A stretch of DNA of 64,000 bases from Acanthacorydalis orientalis (lineage: Eukaryota > Arthropoda > Insecta > Megaloptera > Corydalidae). The position numbers were made by a program, and so were the translations under genes. Positions within the stretch are counted from its first letter, which is position 1. Every line of letters begins with the position of its first letter. This document shows, one piece after another, positions 50,480 to 63,480 of the stretch. The notes under the pieces were generated by a model. It was not told the origin of the DNA and did not search any database. It worked only from the letters and a program-made list of their open reading frames with translations. The stretch spans positions 15,798,571 to 15,862,570 of the forward strand of contig CM068316.1 of the NCBI GenBank assembly GCA_034766995.1, written 5' to 3'.

Positions 50480-51909
50480 TATAAATCACATTAAAACATA
50501 TTCCATTTTTACAGATCTAAATATCATAGTTAAAAAATATATTATAAATTGAATGGTGATGAATTATTTTACACTTTATTTTAGAATATAGTAACTAGTG
50601 TAAAAAAATATTCTCTGTTAATTTTTTATATCTCACTGATAAGAGATTTTTAAGTAATGTCGTAATCAGGAACGGGTATGTAAAAATGGATCTATTGAAG
50701 TATAAAGAAGATTATTCGATAGAAGCTTTGTCTAACCACTGAAATGAAGGAGAGGAATTAAATATGAACAGTTATGAATAAAATTTGATAAATATATTTT
50801 TAAGAGAATGTTTAAAGTGAAGAATGATAAGCAGGCTAGTGTTATACAATAGTATTAAGAAACATGTTTGTTTCTTCATAGAAGGTTCATATTTGAAACG
50901 GTTGATTGTAGTGTAGATAATTATTGCAAATGTTTCTCCTTATAAAAAAGAAGCTATAGGCAAGACAATCAACTCAATGATTTCCTTAAGAAGAATAATG
51001 TGATAACTTGGTTTATATTTTTTTTTTATATTATATTTAACCCAGATAAAAAATACGATATCAGGAACAAAATATATTGTATAAACTATGCTACAGTGAC
51101 CTTGTATAGCGTTCTTCCATCACTATTACTATTAATTATTTTATGTAATTTTAAATCTAATATCTTCTAATAGTTTATACACGTTAATTTGATGTGTTGT
51201 TACTGTTTCAACGCATTCATAACTATAATCATCAAATGTAATAATTTATTTTGTGATTAATCATGCAAGATATCTTTTGCTCGTGACGTTTATAGATGGG
51301 TGTATTGCTGTTATAAATGTTTGTCTTTTTTGCATGTTATTTGTTATAGTTAACACAATAGTAGTTAAGTATTTTTTTCTTTATTATTAGTTGTGTATAT
51401 ATATATATATAGGATGACCATATTAATTTCAGCTCTATGTAGGCCAACGTGATGGTCTTTAGAAGACCGTCTAACTGTACAAACACTTTTATTGAAGTAA
51501 ATGTATTGCTTACAGTTCTACCAAGCACTGCAATTTGAGAGATAGTATTAACGTCTTTTATTTAAATAATCAGTTTTATACAATCTTTGTCCTTATTTTG
51601 GTTTTGTTGCCATACATATTTTTCTGATGTATTGATCTTTTTTTGACATATTGTACAGTCGTTTATAATTGTCTGTAAAATTATATTGTACTAAAAGAAT
51701 ACATTTTTTTTTCAAATTATAAAAGAATAAAAGAAGTCTCAATTGTCTGGTCATCTTGAATTATCTTTTTTTATATTTTTGTCTTTATGTTTAGAATTAA
51801 AAAAATTACAATAATTAATTTTTAAAAATATTGGGCGTTAGAATTAATTCGTAGCGTTTTCTTCATGAAAAAAGATCGTTTATTTTAAATGAAATTGAAA
51901 AAAAACATA
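50480..51909. other. AT-rich stretch, nothing recognised
   Basis: A short TA array at 51395-51411. No gene, RNA gene or transposon terminus seen. Confidence 0.5.
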
Positions 51910-52641
51910 TCATTCAAAGTATTGTCCATCGTAAGCCACTACTTTTTCCCATCTTTCGAGCAGGAGACGAACACCACGTCGGAAGAACGCCTCGTCTTTA
52001 GATGCAATCCACGAATCGGCCCATTTTTTGCAATCTTCATAAGAAGCGAGCTTCTGCCCAGACCGGCTATGACTTAGCGATCGAAATAAGTGGTAATCAG
52101 AAGGAGCAATATCTCGAAAATACAGCGGGTGGGGTAGGATTTCCCATTTGAGCGTTTCCAAGTATGTTTTGACCGGTTTTGCGACGTGCGGACGAGCATT
52201 GTCGTGCTGCAAAATCACTTTGTCGTGTCTTTCAAAGTATTCCGGCCGTTTTTCCTTCAATGCACGGTTCAAGCGCATCAATTGTAGTCGGTAGCGATCC
52301 CCAGTGATGGTTTCATTCGGTTTGAGCAGCTCATAGTAGATCACACCCTTATGATCCCACCAAATACAGAGCATGAGCTTGGATCCATGGATATTTGGCT
52401 TCGTCGCTGGTGTTGATGGTTGGCCGGGCTTAACCCATGACTTTCTGCGCTTGGGATTGTCGTAATTGATCCACTTTTCATCGCCCGTGACAATTCGATG
52501 CAAAAATCTCTTCCTTTTCTCCCGTTGAAGCAGCAGTTCACAGGTAGAAAAACGCCTTTCAACATCCCTCGGTTTCAATTCGTATGGGACCCAATTTCCT
52601 TGCTTTTGGATCATTCCCATGACTTTAAGGCGTTTTTCCAC
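51910..52641 (-). pseudogene. mauritiana-like mariner transposase, N-terminally truncated, frame open
   Basis: 243 codons without an internal stop, ending TGA at 51910-51912. Motifs: GNWVPYELKPRDVERR (linker), HRIVTGDEKWINYDNPKR (first catalytic Asp), LCIWWDHKGVIYYELLKP, LQHDNARPHVA (second Asp) and IAPSDYHLF (third Asp, 34 residues from the second by my count), ending ERWEKVVAYDGQYFE as in Mos1 relatives. About 100 residues of DNA-binding domain are missing. A TAA stops the frame six codons before the GTG at 52639-52641, and no terminal repeats were recognised. HPLYFRDIAPSD is diverged from the usual HPPYSPDLAPSD. Decay with a frame still open by chance is the simplest reading. A domesticated catalytic domain is possible but unsupported. 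Confidence 0.85.
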
Positions 52642-54094
52642 CGTTGACAGACAAAATTAAAAAAAATATATAATGTAAATATTTTTAACTTAATATATAT
52701 TCTATTTCAAGAATTAAATTATTTTACATCTATTAAACAGGGAATTAATAATACTGCAGCGTTATTTTAAATATGTTCTTAACTCAAAAACAAAAATTTT
52801 AAATCAAGATTAATGAGATAAAATTGAACATGTATTTTTCTAATAAATATCGTTTCATCAGATTGAAAGAAATAAGTAAAATATATGAACTTAAATTGAA
52901 TAAGAAATGTTTGTTTATGAAACGCGTTTTAAATGCATAAAAGACGACATACGATGCACTGCAGTGTACAGAATGACGATGAAGGTCAGTGCACTGAACT
53001 TCGAAAATTAGATATTGTTATACAAGTAAACAATAAAACAATGTAAAGATGTGTATTATAAGATAAATTTATTGAAACTGTTGGAAGTAATATAATAAAT
53101 CTTTGAGTTCACTACTCATTATAAAATTCAAATTAATTTGATAAAAAATGACCAGACTGGATAATTTTTAAATGAAGAAAGTTTAATTTTTATACAAACT
53201 TTCTTTTAAAATGAACTGATTGAATGAAATTATGAAGGGAATTTTTTATTGTTTAATTATATAAATTTGTATAAATGATAAGAAATATATTTGTACGTTA
53301 AGAAATTCAATAAGAAAAATTAAAAAGATTGAATGATGCTTATTTTAAAGAAATATAAATAAATTGGTCGGTGTAAATAAAAAATAATAAATTAATACAA
53401 AAGGATGTAGGGTAATGAGTACAAGATATCTTTGTTTGTCGAAAATCAAAATGATTCATAAAGGAACACAAATTAAAATTCAGTAGGAAAATATATAATA
53501 CATCCTGAATTACCTGTGTTTCGGAATTCGTGATTTTTTGAATTTTAGAAAGATGATGCATATTATACAAGATTTTTAGAGTAATAATTGAATAAATGAA
53601 GTAGGGTGTTATATTAGCTATAAATATTTCAGTACAGATTATTTACAAGAAAAGCATTCAATAAAACTTCATAAATATATAAATTAATTTAAATACTATA
53701 CACATGCATCAAAAAAACGTTTTGGCTTAGAGAAATTACAAAAGAATACATTATTGACAATATTTTTATGGTATTGTGTTCAGATTCGCTTTTACAAATG
53801 ATTTTCTCACTCACATCACAAAATAAAGAAATTTGATGGAAAGCAACAGGGCTCTCGAATAATGAAGTAGTAAAATGACAGCCATTTTTGTATTTTTTCA
53901 ATATCATCTCTCTCATCAATATTGATTTCAATATATTCTAAAAATAATATAATTAAAGAATCGATTCTTACCGCAAAATACATTTAAAAAATGTAACGAG
54001 AGCCACTAAAGAAACTTTTTTACGGTTTTAGGAGTTGAAATTTAGAATATGCAAATTTGAATTTTAAGATAAGCGGTTGTCGGCTGTATTTCTT
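52642..54094. other. AT-rich stretch, nothing recognised
   Basis: No gene or transposon end seen. Open frames at 53340-53570 and 53689-53931 (minus) show no recognisable domain. Confidence 0.5.
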
Positions 54095-54510
54095 ACTTTA
54101 AATTTTTTTCTTTCTCGTTTCTCCCTATCTGGCTCTCAGCGTAGGAGCGACTTCGGTCCATCTCTTCCATCCACTCTGCTACTGATCAGTTTCTTCATCT
54201 CCTGTATGTTGCTTCTTCACCGTTTTTCAAGCTGCTCTCTGTTCCCTCGTACATAGTTCTTGGTCTCCCTCTTCTTCCTCGGGGCCTTGCTTCTAAACAT
54301 TTCCTCACTTTACTTTCCTCATTTGATCTACATGCATGTCCATACCGCTCCAACTGTCTCTCCTCCAGAATATCTTTCATGAATATCTGTTTTTTCAGAA
54401 TATCTTCAGAATTTCTTTCTTTCATTCTCCAAGCTTTCCCTAATCCCCTCATTTCTTATGCAGTGTCTCCTTTTTTTTCGTACCACTCTTCGCAAGAACT
54501 TCATTTCCGC
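54095..54510 (-). mobile_element. non-LTR retrotransposon fragment (RT C-terminus)
   Basis: A CT-rich block on the plus strand. The minus strand reads, with frameshifts, RNEGIRESLENE, then EERQLERYGHACRSNEESKV and CLEARPRGRRGRPRTMYEG. This is the RQLxWYGHVxRM...GRRxRGRPRxTW block typical of the C-terminal end of insect non-LTR reverse transcriptases. The fragment is short and broken, without clear ends. It is a different family from the 47.1-kb copy. Confidence 0.7.
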
Positions 54511-55669
54511 CTTACTTTAAATAAAGAGCAGTATTGTGTGTATGTGTGTGTTTTTAATAATATGCTATACTATAATAATAGTTAAATATCATGTCTTTAT
54601 TTTTAAGAATTTAATACTAGACTATAATATGAATCACGGTCTAATAATTGACTATTAATCCTTAACAAGCCAGAAGTATTTTAAGTTTGCTTACCGTTGG
54701 GTCCAAGCAATTTTTTATAGAAAGAAAAATTATCCGATAACGATTTGTATATCAGGTATAAAGAAAAAAATTATATTTAGTGAAAATACAGATAACGAAT
54801 GGAAAGTAATTAACTAAAAGGAGCCGACGTAGCACTTAACGTGTTAAATGAAAATATAATAACAATAACAGTGATGAAAATAATAAAATGATTTTTTGCC
54901 GCAATGTATGCGGGCATTCGACCTAATAAGTAAAAGTGCTATCCCGCGTGAATAGCGGCATTGGTCCGCTAAGGGTTAATAGCTGTTGTCCAGTTTAAAA
55001 TAATTTTACTAATTATTATAAAAATTCAGATGAGTTTTCGCTATGTTACTGGCATAGATTTCTTAATTCAGTTTCTACAAATTATTAATATATAGCAATT
55101 TTTTTCCACAAATGAATTCTTTTTTCATTAAATCAAATCAAAAGAATTTTATTGATCTTGAATAGTACACAAGGCCTTGTGTGGCCGGTTTGTTTATACA
55201 GGTTTTGCGGTGCCCTTACCACTGTCGGTAGTTATTCGCGATTTAAAATTATGTGTTGTGTGGAGTGTTGTGGAATTTTGTTAATTGTTTCTGCATATTT
55301 TTTCCGGGAAAAAAATCTTTTCATCCCACAGATCATATCAAAATGTTTCGATCAAAAACATTGAATCAATTATTATTGATGTCGCTTATATGCATTTCGA
55401 TGGCAACATCGTCATCTTCAAAGCATTAAGTTTCCATAAAAACTGAATTTGTATAATTTTTTGAATTTTTTTTTTACTTCCTTAAAAATACACAGAACCT
55501 GTATATATAAAATTGAAAAGAATATTACATACAGCAAACCAAACTATAATTTGTCTTACATGTAGGTCTAAGACAATTATGACTTTATATTAAATATTTT
55601 TGTCCATTTATTTATATTTTCAGTAAGTTAAGACTTATTCTTTCAGAAACGATAAACAATATCGCTCTA
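54511..55669. other. AT-rich stretch with piggyBac-like motifs and one fold-back fragment
   Basis: At 54818-54846 the minus strand reads TTTAACACGTTAAGTGCTAC then GTCGGCTCC, and at about 54970 TTAACCCTTAGCGGACC. Both resemble ends of TTAA-specific elements, but I could not pair them with confidence. A fold-back family fragment is at about 55359-55430 (ATGCATTTCGATGGCAACAT). No gene. Confidence 0.4.
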
Positions 55670-56244
55670 TTAATTTGGTAGGAAAATAATAGCGGTTTTT
55701 GTTTTCTTAATTCTAACCTTAATTTTTTCAATGAATGTGCCTCTTCAATGTTTTCATGTTAATATCATTTTAAAATGAATTTTTCGGTCTATATTTTGGT
55801 GACATCGACTTTGGTTTTATTATTAATTCTGTTTCAAATTGGGTTATTGAATTAAAGATGGAAAAGAAGCAAATAATAGCAGTTTTTTGTATGAGTTCAA
55901 AACGGGTGGTAAAGCAGCAGAAACTAATCGTGTTTTGGAACTGTTTTTGTTAAGGGTACTGTTAAAGAACGTACGGTGCAATGTTGGTCCAAAAAATTTC
56001 TTGCTGGCGACGAGAGGCTTGAAGATGAAGAAGATTGCGGACATCATTATTCAGTTCATAATGACAAATTGAAGGCGTTAGTTGAATCAGAATCAAGCAT
56101 AACAATTCGAGATCTTGCCCAAAATTTAGGCGTTAGTCATCCAACAGTTCTGGACCGCTTAAAACAGTTAGGAAAATCAAAAGAGAGAAAAATGTATATG
56201 AATTTGAAGGTCATAAATCGCAATTCGTTTTCTACCGACCAACA
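55670..56244 (+). mobile_element. DNA-binding-domain-only mariner derivative (copy 4)
   Basis: Left end TTAATTTGGTAGGAAAATAA after TA (55668-55669). The right end is near 56244 before TA. Plus-strand remnants: FKTGGKAAETNR, then VKERTVQCW, LAGDERLEDEEDCGH, LKALVESESSITIRDLAQNL, GVSHPTVLDRLKQLGKSKER and MYMNLKVINRN into the terminus. It is the clearest copy of the family. The frame is broken at least once, near 55950. Confidence 0.85.
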
Positions 56245-56763
56245 TAAAGGAAATAAGAGCAATCATGAAACATTATTTACTTGATAGTTAGTTTTTATTT
56301 TCAAGCGTGTGAAAACTATATGCAGTATAAATTATTAATAATAAAAAGAATTGCAAAAAAAAACATTTATATTAATATTATGAAGTAAACAATATAAATA
56401 ATGTTATTATTAAAATATCATTGTTGATGAACTATAATTCATACTGTAGTTAAATTTTCATATTGACAGATAATTTTAATAATATTAAATATGATATCCA
56501 TTTTATTTGTACAGGTTAATTATTTACACTTGTCTATGGGTCGGAAATGGTTCATTCCGTCCCGCATACCATTTTGTTCGAATTAAATACCAATTATATG
56601 GTTTTTGATCATTATGATAATTAGTTATCACTGACAATTATTTGATGAATGAAGGATTTTTACAGTTTCCTCCAGTTTGAAATCTAGTACCTTCTTTCGA
56701 TATATTTCTTGTACTATTTTGAGATTATCCATCTATTCATGTTACTCTTTCAAGGTATTTTTA

Positions 56764-56769
<6 letters not shown>
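56245..56769. other. AT-rich spacer
   Basis: No gene or transposon recognised. Confidence 0.5.

Positions 56770-56860
<91 letters not shown>
56770..56860. repeat. (TA)n microsatellite flanking a mariner
   Basis: TA array directly left of mariner copy C. A short TA run continues at 57782-57801. Confidence 0.95.
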
Positions 56861-56861
<1 letters not shown>

Positions 56862-57781
56862 GAGGTCAGACAATTAAGTAATGCGACAAAATTCAAAAAT
56901 CGAGTATATTTAAAAATTAAGGTACATCGCTGCGATCCCCTTCAAAGTAGTCCCCTCCCGCATCTATACACTTATTCCAGCGAGTTTTCCAGTTTTCGTA
57001 ACAATTCTGGAACACTTCTTGTGGGACCTCTCCGAGTACCCTCGTCACAGATTCTTGTATATCTTCAACGGAGTCAAAATGTCGACCTTTGACGAATTTT
57101 TTCATATGGGGGAATAGGAAAAAGTCGCAGGGTGACATGTCCGGTGAATAGGGCGGTTGTGGTAACGTTGCGATGCCTTTAGACGCCAAAAACTGAGAGA
57201 CACTGAACGCACTGTGACAGGGAGCATTGTCGTGATGAGAACCCAAGTCTTCGCGATCTCTGGACGCACTCTGAATACCCTTTTTCGTAATTTTTCGAGC
57301 ACATTGCGGTAGAATACTTGATTTACGGTTTGTCCAGGTGGTACGAACTCTTTGTGAACCACCCCTTTGCTCTCGAAGAAGCAAATCAACATGGTTTTCA
57401 CTTTGGACTTGCTCATTCTCTCCTTCTTTGGCCTTGGTGCTCCAGGGGACAGCCACTGTTGGCTTTGTCGTTTAATTTCGGGGTCATATTGAAAGAACCA
57501 ACTTTTATCACCAGTAATAACTCGATCGAGAAGAGTAGGATCACTTTCAACCTGCTCGAGACAATCTTGACAATCTTCCTCTGTTCCATTTTCGTGACAT
57601 GCACTACTCGCGCGTTGTTACAAAACACTAAACAGCTGGCGAAGAAATGATCGTACGAGGGTGGTCAAGGTCTCAATCGAGAGAGTAGAGATCTGCTATT
57701 ACGGTGGCGGAGTTACAGGTTCGCAGTGTTACCACAGGCCGAGAAATAAAATCGGTCGCATTACTTAATTGTCTGACCTCG
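56861..57781 (-). mobile_element. 921-bp internally deleted mariner (copy C)
   Basis: Same termini as copies A and B, TA on both sides. The N-terminal domain is deleted, with a break that keeps ATGGAACAGAGGAAGATTGT before the DCLEQVES region, so the deletion differs from that of copy A. The remaining minus-strand transposase frame is broken. One base is missing just before the HHDNAP motif (near 57237), and the first catalytic motif reads GDKSWFF instead of GDESWFF. The longest open piece is 56917-57456. Confidence 0.92.
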
Positions 57782-57801
57782 TATATGTGTATATATATAT
57801 A

Positions 57802-58072
57802 CTTTAATTAATATTAACAACACATTAAATGTTTATCATTCACAACAATATGATATTAAGTAATATTCATCGTTAATGTCAGTGTATTTCATTAGTAGAA
57901 ATGTATTTTCTAGCAGTATTTCTGCTATTGATGTAACACCTTTTATCTGTGTGAAATTCTTTTATTAATGAAGATAACGATCTTTATTTCAAATTGTCAA
58001 GAATGTGTGTATGTTTTTTAAATTACACTGAGAAAAAATATTAAAGGATATACATAGAAAAATATAAAATAG

Positions 58073-58110
<38 letters not shown>

Positions 58111-58789
58111 ATATAATAGAAAATTCGACCAGAAATATTTGGAATCATTAGTATTTTGAAATGAAATATCTTGTAAGTGTATTTAAGTAATAATTAAGAG
58201 ATCTGTTTTTTTTTTGTCTTTTCATTTATATTCCGATGATAGTTGTAGAAAAGTAATGACATTATTGACATCAATCATATATTTTGGAAATAAATGTCAA
58301 ACTATTGATAAAAATTGATTGGCAACTGACATTTTTTACATGAACTGTTTCTATTATCATGTTTATTTAGTAAATATTAATTTGTTATTAAAATATTCGT
58401 CGTTCTTTTATGTACGTATTGAGAATAAATGTGATTAAATAAATAAAAAATCGATATCTAAACATGTCTTTAGATAAAATTTAATTGAAATTCAATATTA
58501 TGTTTCATATGAAATGAAATTAATAAAACTATGTTTATATTTGAAAAGAACGTCTACGTTTGAATGAAAATAAACAGACTTAAACAAAAACTGACAATTG
58601 TTTTAAAATATTTTGTGTGTAGTTTAACAGAGGAAAAGTTATATAAAAATTCGTTAATAATTTCTTCATTGTTTTAGAGAAATTTATTATAGTTTATCAC
58701 AATATGGTTTATTTCACAGTGTGATAAAATATTCCAACGTCAGAAATAGTTGATAATAAAAGTATCACAGGTTTATGTATTTGAACAAG

Positions 58790-58835
<46 letters not shown>

Positions 58836-60218
58836 GTCTACAAAACGTGTAACTCACTTTTTCTCTATTTCATACTCTTTCTTTGTACTATCTTCACAGT
58901 TTATTTTTCCTATAGCATGCAGGTATAATCCATGATTGCAAATTACTAGTATTATATTGTCGCGTTTCACAGTCTGAAAAATATAATGCGAATTTCAAGT
59001 AATAAGAATAAGCATTCCGAACTGTCATAAATATAGGACATATTTATTTTTTTTATTCATATTTAAAAAGCACATTCGTTTTTATTAATAAATAATATAT
59101 TATAAATTTAAGCATTATTGTGTTGTTAAATTTAAATCAAGGAATTTTCATATGCAAAGTTACTGTTATAATAATAATAAATTTAATTGTAATTATAGTC
59201 AGATTAAAAAAATCAGGAATAGTTTACCAGAAAACATACATGTCTCTTACTTGAGTTCTTTTACTATTTAACCCTTTGAACCCGGACGTGGATCTAGGAA
59301 TACATTGATGTTACCCAAATAAACTATGGTCTCAGATCTCTATCTTTTGTATGATATATTTGAAGATCAGTAATCTCGTTGTAATGAGATTAAATTTACA
59401 ACTCTTTCTTTCATTTTAAAAAAATACGGTCGTCCAAAAATCAGAAAAATAGCGGTTTTTTCATTCCAAAACGTATAAAAAATGTGAACTTGAGAATTAG
59501 ATTGAGTAATATTTTTTTCAAAAAATTCATCATTAGAAGAAAGCATATAAAAAATTTCGAGACTAAGTCCGGGTACAAGATGTGACGGATGTGAAACCGT
59601 TTGCACACTTGATTGTTTCAAAATTTTTCACACTCAACATTAATGTCATTTCTGCAAATTTACGATTGTAATCATTTTTTCCGCTTCCAATTATATGTTT
59701 GCAATCAAGAGATTTATGTTTCTCCGAATATTATCAACGATTTTCCACGATATATCAGATAGATGTAAAATTTCGACTGGCTCATCCTCGTTAACATATT
59801 TTTTTGTAACCGACAAATTCACAATTTTTATTTTGTTTATCGTAGAAGAATGTCCAATTAATCGAAAATATTTGTTAAAAAATTCTAGCACCCTTTCTTC
59901 CTTCCCGGATCCAAAAGATCAATTGCATGTGCATTCTAATGTTTCGAATTATGTATATTTTTATCTGATTTTGTATCTTCAATATATCCTTAAAAATGAA
60001 CATGCTGAAATTATTTCTGTCGGTATTCCTAATATACTATTATTTTAGATTTATGTCCATTACTTATGAGTTATTTAATATAATAAATTAATCGATTATT
60101 ATTTATAACACAAAAAAGTATCATTTATTTCTAGTAGATTATATTTTAATTTGTAAAATGCACTCATAAGAAAACTGCATTAAATTGAAACAGGTTCATT
60201 AACACTAGATTTAAGGAA
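57802..60218. other. AT-rich stretch with a possible TTAA end
   Basis: (TA)n at 58072-58095 (followed by (GA)n) and 58797-58832. At 59268 the sequence TTAACCCTTTGAACCCGG resembles a piggyBac-class end, without a clear partner. Both strands are open between 59691 and 59891, but no domain was recognised. Confidence 0.4.
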
Positions 60219-60219
60219 A

Positions 60220-60371
60220 CCCGTCAATTTGACAGATTTCATGCTTAAAAATAGAAAATATAAATATTATTTTTTGAAATATTATATTGACTTTTATTGA
60301 TATAACGATATGAATAAATCTCAATTTAATTTATCCGACGGATTTATCCGGACAAATGTCAAATTGACGGG
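60220..60371. mobile_element. ~152-bp piggyBac-like fold-back element
   Basis: ACCCGTCAATTTGACA (60219-60234) and its exact complement (60357-60372) form a 16-bp perfect inverted repeat. TTAA lies at the right edge (60372-60375). The left flank is GAAA, with a TTAA five bases further out. CCCGTCAATTTGAC-type ends next to TTAA suit a piggyBac derivative. Confidence 0.55.
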
Positions 60372-60689
60372 TTAACAAATTTTGAGTAAAGCGTTCTAAA
60401 AGTCTCTATTTATCAAATTATAACTAAAACCAGTAAGTGATCTGATACTATAGAGGACAGAGATAACGAAAATGTGATAAGGAATACCATATTTCGTCCA
60501 TTGAAAAATGAAATATTGTTTGTGACATAATTTTCGCTCGAGTGGAAAGAATTGAGCTGATAGACTTTTCTTCGTTCTTCTAATTATTTAGAATTGGAAT
60601 TCTATTCTTACATACAATTGGAATTCACTTACAAAAGAAAAATAGTCTAGTTGTGATTTTGGGATTAAATATGTAAATAAAATAAAAAT

Positions 60690-61985
60690 AACAAAAACTG
60701 CAAAAGAGAAGAAAGCTAAGAAATATGCTATGGTCCGGTTTTCCACACGACTTTATAAATCAGAAAATTATGTTTTAACAATTTACAAAAGCAAGCCAGA
60801 GAAGAAGGTACTATTAGTGAGCTCAAGATATACATTTGTAAAAATTAGGAACGATAATAAACCCGTCCCGAAGACAATTGCATTCTGTAGATAACAAAAA
60901 ATGTTTGGAGTGGATATGGTAGATCAAATGGCATGAAAATGTAGTGTCAAAGCAGAATCCCGTAGATGGCCTTTTCAAGTATTTCATAACATCTTAGATT
61001 TAGCAGTTATCAATGAGTGGATATTGCACAAGGAAACTACTGTACTAAATATATTAAGGGGACCCGGTGGTCTAGCGGCCTAAAATTTAAGCTATTTTAA
61101 AAAAAAAATTTCTATATGAGGGTAATGAATAATGCTTTCAAATTTTTTTTACACTTATTTTATTACTAATAAACTACACAAAAATGAAAATAAAAACAAA
61201 AAAAAATTTTTTTTAAATTAGAAAAATGATGCTGAAGTCTCCCTCTCTAAAAAAATGGAATTGCGTGGTGAATGATGATTTATCTCTCCCTCTGATCTGA
61301 AATAAAACAATTGACGAATTTTTAATTAGTATAAGTATAGCTATCGCAGGAAGTAGAATAAAAAAAAATTGACAAAATGGCGCGTAGTCAAAAGTACAAG
61401 TTTGAAAACGACCAGTATTTTTGAATGTTTTGTCAATAAAAAATATAAATATTTTACGGAAACTACTAGAGAGCTAGAACTATTCAGAATAACATATTAA
61501 AATTTCAGACAAATCGGTCAAGTAGTTTTTTTTTCTGGCCCCCGCAAGACGAAAAAAAGTAGTTTCGAGATAAACGCGTTTAAAGTTTCAAGCAAGTATA
61601 TTCTCAAGAAACTGACCTGACCTTCTAATGGGCTGTAGATCCTGAAATACTCTGAATTTCGTCATTAAATTTTAACAGTATATTTTTAAGATACTATACT
61701 TTCGAAAAAAAAATCGATTTTTCGAAAATTCTAGACCACCGGGTCCCCTTAAGAAAATGTTTTTATTTTCAATTCTCTGAAGAATTAGCGAATGATTACG
61801 GATATGAATTAGATAGGGATTACAGAGATGAGCTTAAGACTACTTCCAATCCGTCGTCAGCTATAGGAAATTCCAATAACAATCGGAAGTCCTGCCAAAT
61901 CGGATTTTGTAAAAAATAGATCCAATAATATTTACCGTGAGTGCAGAAAGTTTGTGTGCTGAAAACGTACCCTCGAAACAGATAT
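60690..61985 (+). pseudogene. piggyBac transposase C-terminal pseudogene, split by an insertion
   Basis: Plus-strand pieces: VLTIYKSKPEKKVLLVSS and NDNKPVPKTIAFCR, then a TAA (60892-60894). Next comes MFGVDMVDQMA (the third catalytic Asp block of piggyBac, GVDxxDQM), a TGA (60934-60936), then KCSVKAESRRWPFQVFHNIL and DLAVINEWILHKETT. A 691-bp element interrupts the frame at TTAA 61054. It resumes at 61753 with FSEELANDYGYELDRDYR and RKSCQIGFC, the start of the C-terminal Cys-rich domain, then decays through further stops. The N-terminal two thirds, including the first two Asp blocks, were not found upstream. Confidence 0.8.
61058..61748. mobile_element. 691-bp TTAA-specific non-autonomous element
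   Basis: Perfect 18-bp terminal inverted repeats GGGGACCCGGTGGTCTAG with TTAA on both sides (61054-61057 and 61749-61752). No coding capacity was recognised. TTAA duplication fits piggyBac or Sola3 classes. Deleting the element plus one TTAA restores a continuous frame of the surrounding piggyBac remnant across the site (ETTVLNILRKCFYFQFSEEL), which proves an insertion into that sequence. Confidence 0.93.
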
Positions 61986-63480
61986 TTTATGTAAAAAATA
62001 TACTGTTAATCTCTGTTAATAAAAATGTAATGATATAAAATAAAACTAGTTCATGTTATTACCAAAAAACTGTATTTTAATGAATCTGTTAAAATGACTG
62101 ATTTCAGTAAAAGTGGGCATACAATAAATGTCCGTAAATCGAGCGTTTATTTCTGTATAATAATTCAATTATTTGTCAAGTCTTGTACACATACAACTTT
62201 CGAAAACAGTTACTTGAAGTAATATTATCATAATTATAATATTAGCATTACATTTAAGAATAAAAATGGAGATAATTGCTATGAAATAACTAACACTCGT
62301 GTGTTGGGATCTTGAACAGTAATACTCATATATTGTGAGTTCAAATGCGGTTTTCAAACAAATATTTATAAATGTTATGTTAATGATTAATTTTATAATA
62401 AAATTAGACCGGTGATTCTGTCAAAAAAGATAATGTTGACAATGTTGTGAACCAAATTGAATTAAACAGATATTAGTTTCGTATATAATACATATAAAAA
62501 AGTGCAAAACTATGTAAAACTAATATAAATATTATTAGATGCATTATTTAATAATGCATTTTTGGTTGAATTTGTAACTGTTTATAATATGTAACTAACC
62601 ACAAATTTTATACAGGTATGTAAACACATATCTTTTGTGAATATTCATACAAGTTATCTGATTTATTCTTGAATATAGCCTTAATTGAATTTTTATACGA
62701 CATAACGTATAATATCTTTTATTTTCTCCATTCATTTGACTCAAATGTCAAAAAGGTTTATAACGTATGAGTATATTTTTATTGGGTATTTCTTGCATAG
62801 AATGTGGTTATAAATTTTGATTATATATTAATTTTTTTATCCAAAATAATACATTGTGTATGTTAGTGTCCGCATTTCTTTCTTATAATTATGTTAGATT
62901 TTTTGGGACACATTGCTTTCATGTTTTGAAGTAGTGCGGCGGTAAACGTTTAATTAAAAATTACTTTGACTTCGATAAACACTCTTTATTCAATCAACGA
63001 GTCGTTATTTACAAATATTTTTGACGTTTCGTTTCACTATCTATGTATTTAAATAAATTATCATAACCATAAATTATTTAAATAACACACTATTTGCGTT
63101 TACCAAACAAGTTGTTTCGATTTTGAGATGAGTGTGTCTTGTAGATTTCATCCGATGCCTCCAGGCTGATAAACTTTTAGTAACAGTTATCGACACTTAG
63201 TTTTAAATACGAAAAACCGCATGAATCATTTACGAACGTTCGATTAAATTCAATAGTTTCTCTAGCTATTCATGTATATCGCTGTAAATATGTATTTTTC
63301 GAATAGTGCAGTACAAAACCAGAACAAGTTTCTATGTAGGAAAAAATGTAAGAACACGAATGCAATAAAATACATTACGTTGAGAGTATCCAGTAACCAC
63401 ATGTGAGTAAATGATTGCCTCGGGTTACTTGCATGTACCGTCCATTATTCTAACTCTGCCATTGTCTAAATAGTAAAAAA
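61986..63480. other. AT-rich stretch, nothing recognised
   Basis: No gene, RNA gene or clear transposon end seen. Confidence 0.5.

Noticed and set aside
51910..52641. Domesticated transposase gene
   Set aside because: The open frame alone is not enough: the upstream frame is closed by a stop, no exon structure was seen and conserved residues around the third Asp are changed. Kept as a pseudogene with a finding attached.
59691..60048. Open frames on both strands (66 and 117 codons)
   Set aside because: No recognisable domain, AT-driven composition and mutual overlap. I first considered them as the piggyBac N-terminal part but could not match any conserved block.
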